64,000 nt of DNA from Clostridia bacterium (GCA_017387685.1 JAFOEU010000010.1:62001-126000); one strand, 5' to 3'; shown: positions 52,121 through 60,578, counted from the stretch's first letter. Numbers and translations are program-made. Notes: generated from the letters alone by a model not told the origin.

Positions 52121-53461
52121 TTAGTCGAAAAATGAATTTGAATGATTCTTTTTGAATCTGAATTTGTGCTCCGTAGCCTCGGGCGTTGCGAAACGGCTCA
52201 TCAGCGCGTATCGCAATGCCTCGGGCGAGTGGGTGACCGAGTGAGGCTCACCCGAGGCATCCTCGGAGCGGTTCTTGTCGAAGAGAAGTGCGGGCATACA
52301 GCGTATCAGCTCGCGGCATCGGCGGCTGATGATCAGTCCGGGGAACCCGTCCTCTCTGTCTTTCAGGTGCTCGCGCATAAGTCTCCAACCGGGAATACGT
52401 CGGTCGTCAGCCGGACGCATCGGCGGCATACCGGGGGTCTCCTGCATTATCTCAAAGCCGCTTTTGCCCGTGTCCTGCCGACGGTTCCAAAGGTCGGGCG
52501 AGGCAACGGCAAATTCAACGTTCTTACCTCTGCAAAGCTCCGAAATACGAATAGCCGCTTCGCCGAGCGTCAGATTCGGCGCGCAGAATTCGTCGGTGAC
52601 GTAAACTCTGCCGTCCGCATCGGAGATGCAGATATACGAGGCGAGCATATCGAAGCCGTAGTCGAAGGCAACGATCGTGTGTCTTGCGCGTGGGATGGCG
52701 TTTTCTGCGCAGACGTGCCTCGATTCGTCGAATTCGGTGAAGAATTGCCCTTCGAAAACGTCCCATTTACCGTAAAGCCAAGCCTCACGAAGTCTCGGCG
52801 GCAGAGTTTCGAGCCTGCGCACATAGTCGGGATCGGCGCGGGTGAGAACTCCGTTGTCGAAGACGGTCGCGGGGATGAAGGCGTAATCGTCGGGATCCTC
52901 GCCGCCGCGGTATTCGCGGTCGATGAAGAGCCGCTTTACCCAAGCGTGACCGACTCCGCCGGGGTTGCAGGTGAGATACATACGCCTCGGGCAGTCCCGA
53001 GTGCCTCGCAGACAAGCCTTGAAGATGGAAAACTGATATTCGCTCAGCTGCGTTGCTTCGTCGAGGGCTATTACGTCGTATTCCTGCCCCTGATAGCGAA
53101 GGGCGTCGCGCTCGGCGGCGGAGTAGCCGAGGGTAATGGTGCTTCCGTTTTCAAAGCAGAGTGTGCGGTCGCGCTCGCAGTAGGTGAGGATCTCACCGTA
53201 CTCTGCGAGCAGAGGATTCAGATGGTTCGAGCGCAGCTCGGGGAGAGTTCTGCGCACAAGCAGGCAGCGAAGTCCGGGGTATCGCAGGCACATAAGCACC
53301 AGCTTTCGCCGAAGAGCCCAGGATTTACCGCCTCCGCGCGCGCCTCCGTAGGCGACGAACTTACACCGACAAGCGAAAAATTCGCGCTGACGGTCGTTTG
53401 GAACACCGCCGATGCGGAGCGCACGCTCGGGCGGACTATCCGCCGTCCTCGTAAGCGTCAT
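52121..53461 (-). CDS. Phage terminase large subunit
   Basis: ATP-driven motor and nuclease that packages DNA. Walker A is GARGGGKS at residues 40-47, Walker B and the catalytic Glu are VIALDEATQ (Asp134, Glu135), and the coupling motif lies in MYLTCNPGG near residue 160. The nuclease domain begins with VAFDYGFDM near residue 270. Length 446 is normal. No ribosome site is visible before the ATG, so translation is probably coupled to the small subunit, which it overlaps by 26 bases. Confidence 0.92.
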   Translation of the reverse strand: MTLTRTADSPPERALRIGGVPNDRQREFFACRCKFVAYGGARGGGKSWALRRKLVLMCLRYPGLRCLLVRRTLPELRSNHLNPLLAEYGEILTYCERDRTLCFENGSTITLGYSAAERDALRYQGQEYDVIALDEATQLSEYQFSIFKACLRGTRDCPRRMYLTCNPGGVGHAWVKRLFIDREYRGGEDPDDYAFIPATVFDNGVLTRADPDYVRRLETLPPRLREAWLYGKWDVFEGQFFTEFDESRHVCAENAIPRARHTIVAFDYGFDMLASYICISDADGRVYVTDEFCAPNLTLGEAAIRISELCRGKNVEFAVASPDLWNRRQDTGKSGFEIMQETPGMPPMRPADDRRIPGWRLMREHLKDREDGFPGLIISRRCRELIRCMPALLFDKNRSEDASGEPHSVTHSPEALRYALMSRFATPEATEHKFRFKKNHSNSFFD

Positions 53462-53858
53462 GATCGAAGATCAGGCGGAGCTGTCCCGTATCGGTAACTC
53501 GCGACACCTCCTCACTCTCTCCCGCGTATCCGAGTCGGAGCTTGAGATAGACCGAGAGGATGGAGGCGGACATTTCCGAGTTGAGAGCTTCATCCTCAAG
53601 GGCGGCGCAAAGCGCACCGTGAACCTCGGGACGGGTGTGGCGGAGTCTTTCGAAATCCGAGAGGGTGGACTGAGTAAATCGGCAAAAGCCTGCGACGTTC
53701 GGTATTCTGCCCGCATTTTTGCGTTTGCTGTCCGAGCTCTCGTCTCGGCAGCGGAGAAGGTAGCCGTCGAAAAGCTCGACGATGCTGCCGTCATCCGCCG
53801 CCTCCTCAAGGGTGGTGCGGCAGGGTAAATTTGGCGGTAATGTCTCGTTAGCGGACAA
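53436..53858 (-). CDS. Phage terminase small subunit
   Basis: DNA-recognition subunit of the packaging motor. The 140 residues have a helical DNA-binding-like part (NVAGFCRFTQSTLSDFERLR near residue 54) and a helical oligomerisation region (LEDEALNSEMSASILSVYLKLRLGY), as in other small terminases. The likely start is TTG at 53858, with GCGAGG five bases upstream. A four-copy 10-bp-phased repeat lies about 50 to 86 bases ahead and could be its binding site. No integrase, repressor or tail gene follows. Confidence 0.8.
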   Translation of the reverse strand: MSANETLPPNLPCRTTLEEAADDGSIVELFDGYLLRCRDESSDSKRKNAGRIPNVAGFCRFTQSTLSDFERLRHTRPEVHGALCAALEDEALNSEMSASILSVYLKLRLGYAGESEEVSRVTDTGQLRLIFDHDAYEDGG

Positions 53859-53907
53859 TCTAACCTCGCTTTCCCGTCTGTACCGATATTATTTTACCGC
53901 CGAAGAG

Positions 53908-53944
53908 AGTCTCAAACCGACTCAAGCAGTCTCACCGAGTCTCA
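53908..53944. repeat. Four AGTCTCA-type repeats phased at 10 bp
   Basis: Copies end at 53914, 53924, 53934 and 53944, exactly one helical turn apart. Three read AGTCTCA and the second reads CGACTCA. They lie upstream of the terminase small subunit start on its template side. Candidates are a packaging (pac) site, a small-terminase site or an operator. The 245-base gap between hprK and the module otherwise holds the hprK terminator and short TAACTA repeats. Confidence 0.75.
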
Positions 53945-54035
53945 AAAGTATCACGAATTTTGGCGAAAAAAGAAAAAACTCCCCGATTCCGGAGAGTAAA
54001 TAGCCTCAAAACTTCATCTTTTTAATAAAAATGAA

Positions 54036-54062
54036 AATTTCCGCCCGAAACGGGCGGAAATT
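54036..54062 (-). terminator. Terminator of hprK
   Basis: A perfect 12 bp stem (54036-54047 with 54051-54062) with an AAA loop, followed on the minus strand by TTCATTTTTATT. Between it and the hprK stop are several TAACTA/CAACTA direct repeats. Confidence 0.85.
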
Positions 54063-54103
54063 CACCTTCAACTAATAACTAATAACTAGCAACTAACTAC
54101 TAA

Positions 54104-55039
54104 TTATCCCTCAATTCCCATCATCGCCATAAGTCTCTTATTAAACTCCTCAGCCGTATTATAACCCATCTTCTTCTGACGGTTATTCATAGCGGCGATC
54201 TCAAGGATGATGGCGAGGTTTCGTCCGGGGCGGACGGGGATGGTCAGCGAGGGCAGCTCGATGCCGAGTATGTCGATCTTTTGCTCGTCAAGTCCGAGAC
54301 GGTCATACATCTTGCCCTGAACCCAGGATTCAAGATTAATGACAAGGTCGATCTTCTCGGTATTCTTTACTGCGCTTATACCGTAAAGTCGCTTTACGTC
54401 GATGATACCGATTCCGCGCAGCTCAACGTAGTGGCGCAGGATCTCGGGCGCCTGACCGACGAGAGCCTTCTTTGAAACTCGCTTGATCTCAACCGCGTCG
54501 TCTGCGATAAGTCTGTGACCACGCTTTACAAGCTCTATCGCGGTCTCGGATTTACCGACTCCGCTGTCACCGAGTATGAGAATACCCTCACCGTACACCT
54601 CAACAAGAACGCCGTGGCGTGTGATGCAGGGAGCAAGGTGAACGTTAAGCGATGCAAAGAGCGCCGCCATCGTTGCAGAGGTCAGTTCCTCGGTGAGAAG
54701 AAGCGGAACCTCGTATTCGATACAATATTTGATAAACTCGGGGAATGGCTTGTTGTCGGATGTGAATATGATCGCAACAGGCTTGTGCGCAACGAAATCG
54801 CGGATATGCAGGTCGCGCTGTTCTTCACTCATTGCTGAGAGATAGGTATATTCCGCAATACCGATGAGCTGAATTCGGTAGTGCTCAAAGAAATCGAAAA
54901 ATCCCGAAAGAGCAAGTCCCGGACGGTCAACCTCGGGAACGGTTACGTAGATCTCATCCGCCGCCGCGGGCAGGTATATTTCTTCAAATTTGAATTCCTT
55001 GATAAGCGATGAGAGCGATATTCTGTTCTTTACTTCCAT
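54104..55039 (-). CDS. hprK: HPr kinase/phosphorylase
   Basis: Phosphorylates HPr at Ser46, the master signal of carbon catabolite control in Bacillota, and removes the phosphate when sugars run low. The N-terminal domain is followed by the P-loop GDSGVGKS at residues 157-164, with an ARHGV-like RHGV His at 142, the DDAVEI segment near 178 and the signature ELRGIGIIDVKRLYG near residue 207. Length 311 is normal. The start has GAGAGGA upstream and its own promoter. Usual lgt or uvr neighbours are absent; instead the phage module lies downstream. Confidence 0.96.
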   Translation of the reverse strand: MEVKNRISLSSLIKEFKFEEIYLPAAADEIYVTVPEVDRPGLALSGFFDFFEHYRIQLIGIAEYTYLSAMSEEQRDLHIRDFVAHKPVAIIFTSDNKPFPEFIKYCIEYEVPLLLTEELTSATMAALFASLNVHLAPCITRHGVLVEVYGEGILILGDSGVGKSETAIELVKRGHRLIADDAVEIKRVSKKALVGQAPEILRHYVELRGIGIIDVKRLYGISAVKNTEKIDLVINLESWVQGKMYDRLGLDEQKIDILGIELPSLTIPVRPGRNLAIILEIAAMNNRQKKMGYNTAEEFNKRLMAMMGIEG

Positions 55040-55071
55040 GATAAACGTCCTCTCTGAAATTTATTATATAT

Positions 55072-55100
55072 AGTATACCATAAAATGTGCTCCGTTGCAA
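55072..55100 (-). promoter_or_regulatory. Promoter of hprK
   Basis: Minus-strand TTGCAA (55095-55100), 17 bases, TATACT (55072-55077), preceded by TGG. The MITE-like element begins 36 bases upstream of the -35 box. Confidence 0.8.
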
Positions 55101-55136
55101 ATGGTTTTTGCAAATTTTTTTATGAAATTGAGAATA

Positions 55137-55406
55137 GGGTGACAAAAATAATCCGAACTAGTTTTTTGGCGACAAATATTCGCCATCAGTTCGTCAAACA
55201 CCTCGAATGTATTAATATACTATCTTCGGTGTTTTCCTGCTGCTGACAAATATTTGTCAGCCAAAAAATCACCGACCTCAAAGCCTTAATTTTTAGGTGA
55301 TTTTTGGTGCGGAGGACGACGCAAGGTATTAACCTTGCTAGGACGACAAGCCGAAAAGCGCCAAAAATTAAGACTTTGAGGCTAGTTCGGATTATTCTTG
55401 TCACCC
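55137..55406. mobile_element. MITE-like element with 25+ bp terminal inverted repeats and TA flanks
   Basis: The ends GGGTGACAAAAATAATCCGA... (55137 on) and its complement (ending 55406) match at 29 of 30 bases when the flanks 55132-55161 and 55382-55411 are compared. TA stands directly outside both ends, the target used by Tc1/mariner-IS630 transposases. Inside are a perfect 20-base palindrome (55242-55261), GGCGA/TCGCC (55168-55184), CCAAAAAATCACC with GGTGATTTTTGG (55261-55273, 55296-55307), a 19-base near-perfect pair (55276-55294 with 55363-55381), and GCAAGG/CCTTGC (55321-55338). It has no plausible gene. The rest of the 433-base gap before the next gene shows nothing clear. Confidence 0.75.
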
Positions 55407-55472
55407 TATTCATATCCGCGACACAAAAATATGATATCATTTAGTAGATTACTATAACAATAGGAGAATATT

Positions 55473-56513
55473 ATGAATTTCAAGACCGTAAAGCGCATTG
55501 CGCTTGCTTTGGCGATGCTCATCTGCCTCACCTCCGTTCTCACTTCCTGTGGCGTAAAGCCGATTAAGAGCACGGAAGAGGAAGCTGCTGTCATCGGCAC
55601 TATTGGTAAATACGAGGTAAAATATGAGGAGCTCCGCTACCTCGTTCTGAATTTCAAGAAAGATATGGCTCTCCGATACGGCGAGGATATCTGGACCGAT
55701 CCCGCAAAGGCGGAGACCTATCGCGACGAGCTTTGGACACAGGTAAGCCGTAAGATCGTCAGCGACTATTACGCAGTTCAGGCTATGGCTGATTACTATT
55801 ACGTTGGCGGCGGCTCCGAGGCTATGATGACCGAGGAGGCTATTCTCGATTCGGTTCAGGAAAAGATCGAGGAAGCAGTTGACGAGTGCGGCTCCAAGAA
55901 GAAGTACAAGCAGATGCTTGCGGAGCAGTACCTTACCGACAGTCTCCTTCGTTTCTATACCGCCGCGGAGACCTGTGCTACCGAGTTGTTCTTTATTCTT
56001 GCACAGGACCTTGGCGAGATCGAGAGCAGCGAAGAGTATATCACCGAATATATGCATTCGGATGATTTCATCCGTACAAATCATATCTTCTTGAAGGGTA
56101 AGACGGCTGAAAATAAGGCTTTGATCGAAAAGCTTTACTCAGATATCAAATCCGGCGACAATCCCCAGATGGAGCTTATCACGCTCAAGGGTTTCTATTG
56201 CGCGGATTATACTATGACCACTCTCCACGGCAAGTATTTTGCCCGCTATACCTCTGATTACGGCGACGAATACGAGCTTGCGGCGTTCGAGCTTCGCGAA
56301 AACGAGCTCAGCGATATCGTTGAGGCACCCGACGGATACTATATAATCATCCGTCTGCCCATCGAAGAGGATTACCTCAAGCTGAATTATGAGGATTTCA
56401 AGGACGATATTATGGGCTCGGAATTCAATAAGCGCCTTGCAGAATACAAGGAAGACCTTACCTTTGAGCTCAACGATTTCGGCAAAACTATAGATATATT
56501 GGAGATCGAATAA
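55473..56513 (+). CDS. PrsA/SurA-like lipoprotein foldase (peptidyl-prolyl isomerase family)
   Basis: A lipoprotein (lipobox LTSC) of 346 residues with the architecture of extracytoplasmic foldases: an N-terminal helical domain with GTIGKYEVKYEELRYLVL, a parvulin-like middle segment beginning IRTNHIFLKGKT near residue 195, and a C-terminal helix (FNKRLAEYKEDL). The parvulin core is diverged, so catalysis is uncertain while chaperone action is plausible. It would help fold the many exported proteins in this region. The start has GGAG upstream. The stop lies one base before the next start. Confidence 0.8.
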   Translation: MNFKTVKRIALALAMLICLTSVLTSCGVKPIKSTEEEAAVIGTIGKYEVKYEELRYLVLNFKKDMALRYGEDIWTDPAKAETYRDELWTQVSRKIVSDYYAVQAMADYYYVGGGSEAMMTEEAILDSVQEKIEEAVDECGSKKKYKQMLAEQYLTDSLLRFYTAAETCATELFFILAQDLGEIESSEEYITEYMHSDDFIRTNHIFLKGKTAENKALIEKLYSDIKSGDNPQMELITLKGFYCADYTMTTLHGKYFARYTSDYGDEYELAAFELRENELSDIVEAPDGYYIIIRLPIEEDYLKLNYEDFKDDIMGSEFNKRLAEYKEDLTFELNDFGKTIDILEIE

Positions 56514-56514
56514 A

Positions 56515-57558
56515 ATGGGAGGCTTCAGCGGCGGAAGGCGCAGGGCTTTCCGAAACCGCCACCACACTCCTATGGGTGAGGGCGGACGGTTGGCGGTAAT
56601 ATTCGTTTCGCTCGCGCTTGTTCTTTTCGTTATCGCCGTTATGCTTGGCAACCATCTTCGTAAGCTCGCCGAGAGCGGTGCCGTTGTTTCCGACGGTGAT
56701 ACAACCGAGGCGGAGATCTATTATGCAAACGCGCCGGATGCACTCATCGCGCGCGGAATAGTTTTCGGTGTGAATTACTCAGATGCCGCGGATATTACAG
56801 AATCTGAATCAACCGATGAAACCGGAGAAGAATCTCTTGTCAAGGACGATATTGAATACGATGCTGTTTCGGTTACTCTGCGACAAAAGCTATCGGATGA
56901 CAGAATGGCGCTTGCATATTCCTCACCGATAAGTCTTGAATATTCGATTGATCAGGTTGGCGCCGTGCCGCTTGATGACGGAATTTCGCTGATAGCTGAA
57001 AATTGGGGCTCGAGAACGACCTTGTGCGGAGTTTTTGAGATAGATTATCCGAATCGCCCTGAGGAAACGCGCGAAATAATGCGCGCTTACGAAATCTCGC
57101 TTGTATGTGAGCTTGTTGAGGCGGGGATCGATGAGATATTGCTCGTCGGCTTTGCGGCAGATACGGGAGCAGGCGTATCATTTATCTCCGATGTTTATGA
57201 AAGAGTCGGCAGAAAAACCGTCATCGGACTTGCGCTGCCCTTTGATTACGTTAATCTCGCGGGAAGAGCAGGCCTTCTTGAGCTTTCAAAGAAGTGCGCG
57301 TTCCTTGCCGTTGATCTCTATACTCCGGCTGTGCCCGTGCTGATGACCGCCGAGTCCTTGATCGCGGACAGAGTGGCGCGAGTTGCCGATATGCGCAGAG
57401 AATTTGATCTCAGAATTCTCCTTGGCTGCGGTAACGATCCCGATACCGATAGCCAGACCCGTGCAGCACTTGAGCTCGGAGCAAAAAATACGATGGTAGG
57501 TCTCGGCTTGCCCGATATTAAGATGAATGCAGAAAAAACAACCGAGGTAACCGAATAA
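56515..57558 (+). CDS. Membrane-anchored extracytoplasmic protein, possible TIM-barrel fold
   Basis: The basic N-terminus (GGRRRAFRNRHH) is followed by one membrane helix (about 26-48), a polar linker and a long alpha/beta domain. Strands such as IDEILLVGF, KTVIGLALPF, CAFLAVDLY and RILLGCG alternate with helices at the spacing of a TIM barrel. It recalls membrane-bound putative glycosidases of Bacillota, but I see no assignable catalytic pair. It is coupled to the foldase gene (one-base gap, GGAG upstream). The function is unknown. Confidence 0.7.
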   Translation: MGGFSGGRRRAFRNRHHTPMGEGGRLAVIFVSLALVLFVIAVMLGNHLRKLAESGAVVSDGDTTEAEIYYANAPDALIARGIVFGVNYSDAADITESESTDETGEESLVKDDIEYDAVSVTLRQKLSDDRMALAYSSPISLEYSIDQVGAVPLDDGISLIAENWGSRTTLCGVFEIDYPNRPEETREIMRAYEISLVCELVEAGIDEILLVGFAADTGAGVSFISDVYERVGRKTVIGLALPFDYVNLAGRAGLLELSKKCAFLAVDLYTPAVPVLMTAESLIADRVARVADMRREFDLRILLGCGNDPDTDSQTRAALELGAKNTMVGLGLPDIKMNAEKTTEVTE

Positions 57559-57562
57559 GGCT

Positions 57563-57597
57563 AAAGCAGAATCGCTTACATAATGCGATTCTGCTTT
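57563..57597 (+). terminator. Terminator of the foldase operon
   Basis: A perfect 13 bp stem (57563-57575 with 57585-57597) with a 9-base loop and a T run. Confidence 0.9.
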
Positions 57598-57631
57598 TTT
57601 TGCGTAAAATTTATTATTAACATATATTTTC

Positions 57632-57660
57632 TTGACTTTTGACTTATTATGTTGTAAAAT
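57632..57660 (+). promoter_or_regulatory. Promoter of the NAGPA-like gene
   Basis: TTGACT (57632-57637), 17 bases, TAAAAT (57655-57660). Confidence 0.82.
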
Positions 57661-57698
57661 ATAAAATAGTGAATTATACTCTGATTTCGGAGGAGTTT

Positions 57699-58586
57699 AT
57701 GTCTAAGTTCATTAAACCAAAAAAGAAAAAGGGTAAGGCGATACTCGGCTTTTGGCTTGTGTCGCTCACAACCACGGTCATATTGCTCAGTGCAGTTATT
57801 GGTGCGGCGTTTGTCATTGCTATGGGGCCATCGCGCTCGGTATCAGAGCGCCTTTGCGCAACGTTTGCAGAAAAAAACTACCCTATGGCAGGGCTGTTTT
57901 TCAGCGAACATGAGCTCCGCGATGCGGTTTTCTATATGCCACCCGAGGTTGTTCAGAGTGATTTAGAGCCGAAGAATACGAAAAAATACAAGATCGCGCT
58001 TCATTATATCGACGATGCATCCTATGCCTGGGATGCCGTTGTGATGACGGGCATCGATCCTGCGTCGCTTTCGCTTGAGCACGGAAGCCGCAGCGCGCTT
58101 GATTCCGACTATGCTTTCGGACTCTGCGGTGATCCCGATGCCTACATCGTCGGCGATTATCTTTCCTATCGCGGCGACGAGGATGAGATCTACTGCTTCT
58201 GCGCAATGAATGCAGAGGGGATACTTGAGGTCGGCGCGCGGACTGCATACGAGGCTGCAAATTCGGGTTACGTTTGGGGCATCTCGGTGGATCGGGTTCT
58301 TATGCAAAACTCCATGCCTGCCTCCGATCTTGGCGGCGGATATGCCTCGCGCGTGGCGATAGGTCAGGCGGCAGACGGTTCGATCATTCTGGTATTTGCA
58401 AATGATCGCGGAATTTATCCCGCGGGTATTACTTATGATGAGCTTGTCGCTATAATGTTCGAATACGGTGCGGTCAACGCCGCTGCGATTCGTGCCGAAG
58501 GCGCGTTTTATTCGGACGGAGTCGGTCAGCTTGGCTCAAAGAGCGAAAACGGCTTTACTTTAAGCGTAGAGGGAGGTGCTGATTGA
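57699..58586 (+). CDS. Membrane-anchored NAGPA/DUF2233-like protein lacking the catalytic motif
   Basis: NAGPA-fold proteins are phosphodiester glycosidases acting on cell-surface or exopolysaccharide phosphoglycans. This 295-residue protein has an N-terminal membrane helix (about 18-42). The late family block is RVAIGQAADGSIILVFANDRG with the following ITYDELVAIMFEYGAVNAAAI (about residues 207-250). The family's NLDGGGS stretch, expected next, is replaced by an Ala-rich sequence, and the early NGGGF-like motif reads GDPDAYIVGDY. It may be a non-catalytic binding form. The start at 57699 has GGAGGAG upstream; its stop overlaps the next start. Confidence 0.72.
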   Translation: MSKFIKPKKKKGKAILGFWLVSLTTTVILLSAVIGAAFVIAMGPSRSVSERLCATFAEKNYPMAGLFFSEHELRDAVFYMPPEVVQSDLEPKNTKKYKIALHYIDDASYAWDAVVMTGIDPASLSLEHGSRSALDSDYAFGLCGDPDAYIVGDYLSYRGDEDEIYCFCAMNAEGILEVGARTAYEAANSGYVWGISVDRVLMQNSMPASDLGGGYASRVAIGQAADGSIILVFANDRGIYPAGITYDELVAIMFEYGAVNAAAIRAEGAFYSDGVGQLGSKSENGFTLSVEGGAD

Positions 58587-60475
58587 TGGCTGAATTCCCT
58601 AAAAACCGTCCTCAAGACATCGGAAGTAAAGAAAATATCAACTCGATGTCAGAAACGGGCGGATCCCGACGAGAAACGACCGATAGGATAGGTGTCGGCA
58701 TAGATGCGAGCTTTGCGCGCGGAAGAAGAAGGCATCCAAGGTCGGACGGGCTTTTGAAGGCTCTGACAGTGTATTTCTGCCTCGGATTTCTCCTCGTTTC
58801 CTCATTGATCGTTGCTTTTTGGCATTTTATTGAGATCAATGAAGCCGGCACCGCGGAGGCTTTTGTTGAAAAGTATATTTCGGGAAAGGATATCGAGGCT
58901 TGGCGTCAACAGCTCAGACTCAATCTTCCCAATACTTATCCCGATTACGAGGATGCATCACGTCTTGCGTATGACGTCCTTTCGCCCGCTCTCGAGCTTG
59001 GTGAAATTACTTATCTCCGTCGCATTTCGCCCTCTTTCGATGGATATCCCGTTTGGGAGCTCTTTTCGGACGGCGTTCATTTTGCTTCTCTTGTTATTCA
59101 CGATAAGTCGGTCGGATTTTTCACTCCCGGTGAATGGGAGGCGATGCGCATTGAATTTGACTTTGCCTACTTCGACAACGTTGAATTCCCTGAATATCGC
59201 GTAATCGTTCCCGCGGGAGCGGTTTTGAAGGTGAACGGAACAGAGATATCCCCTGATATGAAGGCGGATCTCACGGTTGCTTACCCCGCAATCTCCCTTT
59301 TTGAGTCGGGCAGCGCCGTCGCTCCCTGCGATATCTACGTATTTGACGATATTTATTTTCTCCCCGCAGTTTCTGCTACACTTGAAGGTGAGGTTCTCGG
59401 CTTCAAGCAGAACGGCGAGCATGAATTTTTCTTCTATTATCCTGAAATCGCAACTCATTCTATCAGCGTGACTCTCCCGGTCGGCGTTGATGCATACGTA
59501 AGCGGAATCAAGCTGACAGAGGAGCTTGCAAGCCGTGAGGAGATCGACGGTGAGCTCGGACAGCTGGATGACGGCGGTACGGGCACACTCCCGCGCCTCA
59601 GCGTATGGACTGTTGATAACCTCTTTGGCGAGGTCGAGGTCGAGGCGAAGATCGATGACAATCCCGTTGCGCTCATTTCAAGCGACGGAGGCAACTATAA
59701 ATTCGACACCCCCGCAGAGTGCAAGTATACCGTAACCGTACTTGTTCCCGCAGGCGCAGAACTTTTTGTCAACGGACGTGCGATCGCGCAGAGCGAGCGT
59801 GTTCCCGGAGGCGCTACTGCTGAGGATATCGCATACGGCTTTACTGCAATAGGCAGATACGAGGTGTCTGAGCTTGGCGTGATCGAGGGAGCAGTTCCCG
59901 CTTTTGATAAATATATTCTTACGGGATACCTCGCCGAGCCGAACGTGACGGCTAAGCTCAATGGAGAAAAGCTCCCGCTTGCGGGCAAAAGTGCTTCGGG
60001 CTACGAGGTCAGATGTGATTTCGATTACAGCGTGGGCAATGTCTTTAATGGCGATCGCATAGCGGCGGCAGAGAAATTTGCCGATAGCTACCTCTCGTAC
60101 ATCTGCGGCGGCGGAGCTTGGAACGATCCCGCTAACGAAAAGGCGTTCAATGATAATTATAACGCTATCAAGGCGCAGATGATCGAGGGCACGGCGGGCT
60201 ACGTCGGCGTTATGGAATCCTACCGCGACGTCAACCTGATGCCGAAATATGACAGCTTTATTATCGGCGATAAAAGGATCGTCGCTCCTGTTGCATACAC
60301 CGAAAAGAGCCTATCCTGCCGCGTTGAGTTCATTGTAACGCGCACGCGAACCGTCGACGGCGCAGAGCAGACAGACACTCTCACGGGAAGCATCAGCGTT
60401 CTCCAGGTGCTTTATAAGGGCGAATGGAGAGTTTGGAGCTTTGTGTATTCTCCTGCGGAGAATAGTGGTCAGTGA
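58586..60475 (+). CDS. Membrane-anchored protein with repeated PAGA/NG domains, unknown function
   Basis: The 629-residue protein has a polar N-terminal tail of about 55 residues, one membrane helix (about 58-80), then an outer part. The outer part carries three similar segments of the form VPAGAxLxVNG (near residues 208, 293 and 387), and a final alpha/beta domain (about 490-625) that resembles NTF2-like folds. Similar repeated segments occur in TcaA-type proteins, a weak likeness. The start has GGGAGG upstream and overlaps the previous stop, so the pair is coupled. It may sit in a wall or envelope complex with the NAGPA-like protein. Confidence 0.72.
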   Translation: MAEFPKNRPQDIGSKENINSMSETGGSRRETTDRIGVGIDASFARGRRRHPRSDGLLKALTVYFCLGFLLVSSLIVAFWHFIEINEAGTAEAFVEKYISGKDIEAWRQQLRLNLPNTYPDYEDASRLAYDVLSPALELGEITYLRRISPSFDGYPVWELFSDGVHFASLVIHDKSVGFFTPGEWEAMRIEFDFAYFDNVEFPEYRVIVPAGAVLKVNGTEISPDMKADLTVAYPAISLFESGSAVAPCDIYVFDDIYFLPAVSATLEGEVLGFKQNGEHEFFFYYPEIATHSISVTLPVGVDAYVSGIKLTEELASREEIDGELGQLDDGGTGTLPRLSVWTVDNLFGEVEVEAKIDDNPVALISSDGGNYKFDTPAECKYTVTVLVPAGAELFVNGRAIAQSERVPGGATAEDIAYGFTAIGRYEVSELGVIEGAVPAFDKYILTGYLAEPNVTAKLNGEKLPLAGKSASGYEVRCDFDYSVGNVFNGDRIAAAEKFADSYLSYICGGGAWNDPANEKAFNDNYNAIKAQMIEGTAGYVGVMESYRDVNLMPKYDSFIIGDKRIVAPVAYTEKSLSCRVEFIVTRTRTVDGAEQTDTLTGSISVLQVLYKGEWRVWSFVYSPAENSGQ

Positions 60476-60536
60476 TCAGAAAGATGCGTTTGTTTGATTT
60501 AACTAAAATTAAATAATCAAATTTGTGCAATAATAC

Positions 60537-60578
60537 AAAAAGCAAGTCAAGGATAAAATTTTCTTGACTTGCTTTTTT
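60537..60578 (+). terminator. Terminator after the membrane protein operon
   Basis: A 15 bp stem (60537-60551 with 60563-60577) and a T run. Its right arm contains the -35 box of the next promoter. Confidence 0.85.

Noticed and set aside
54069..54105. Attachment site of the phage module in the TAACTA repeats after hprK
   Set aside because: No matching copy is seen near the other end (47.0 kb), and no integrase or tRNA gene is present to support it.
55186..55440. 84-residue leftward frame within the MITE-like element
   Set aside because: It spans several palindromic arms and one terminal repeat, has no ribosome site and ends in the flank; it is a by-product of the inverted repeats.
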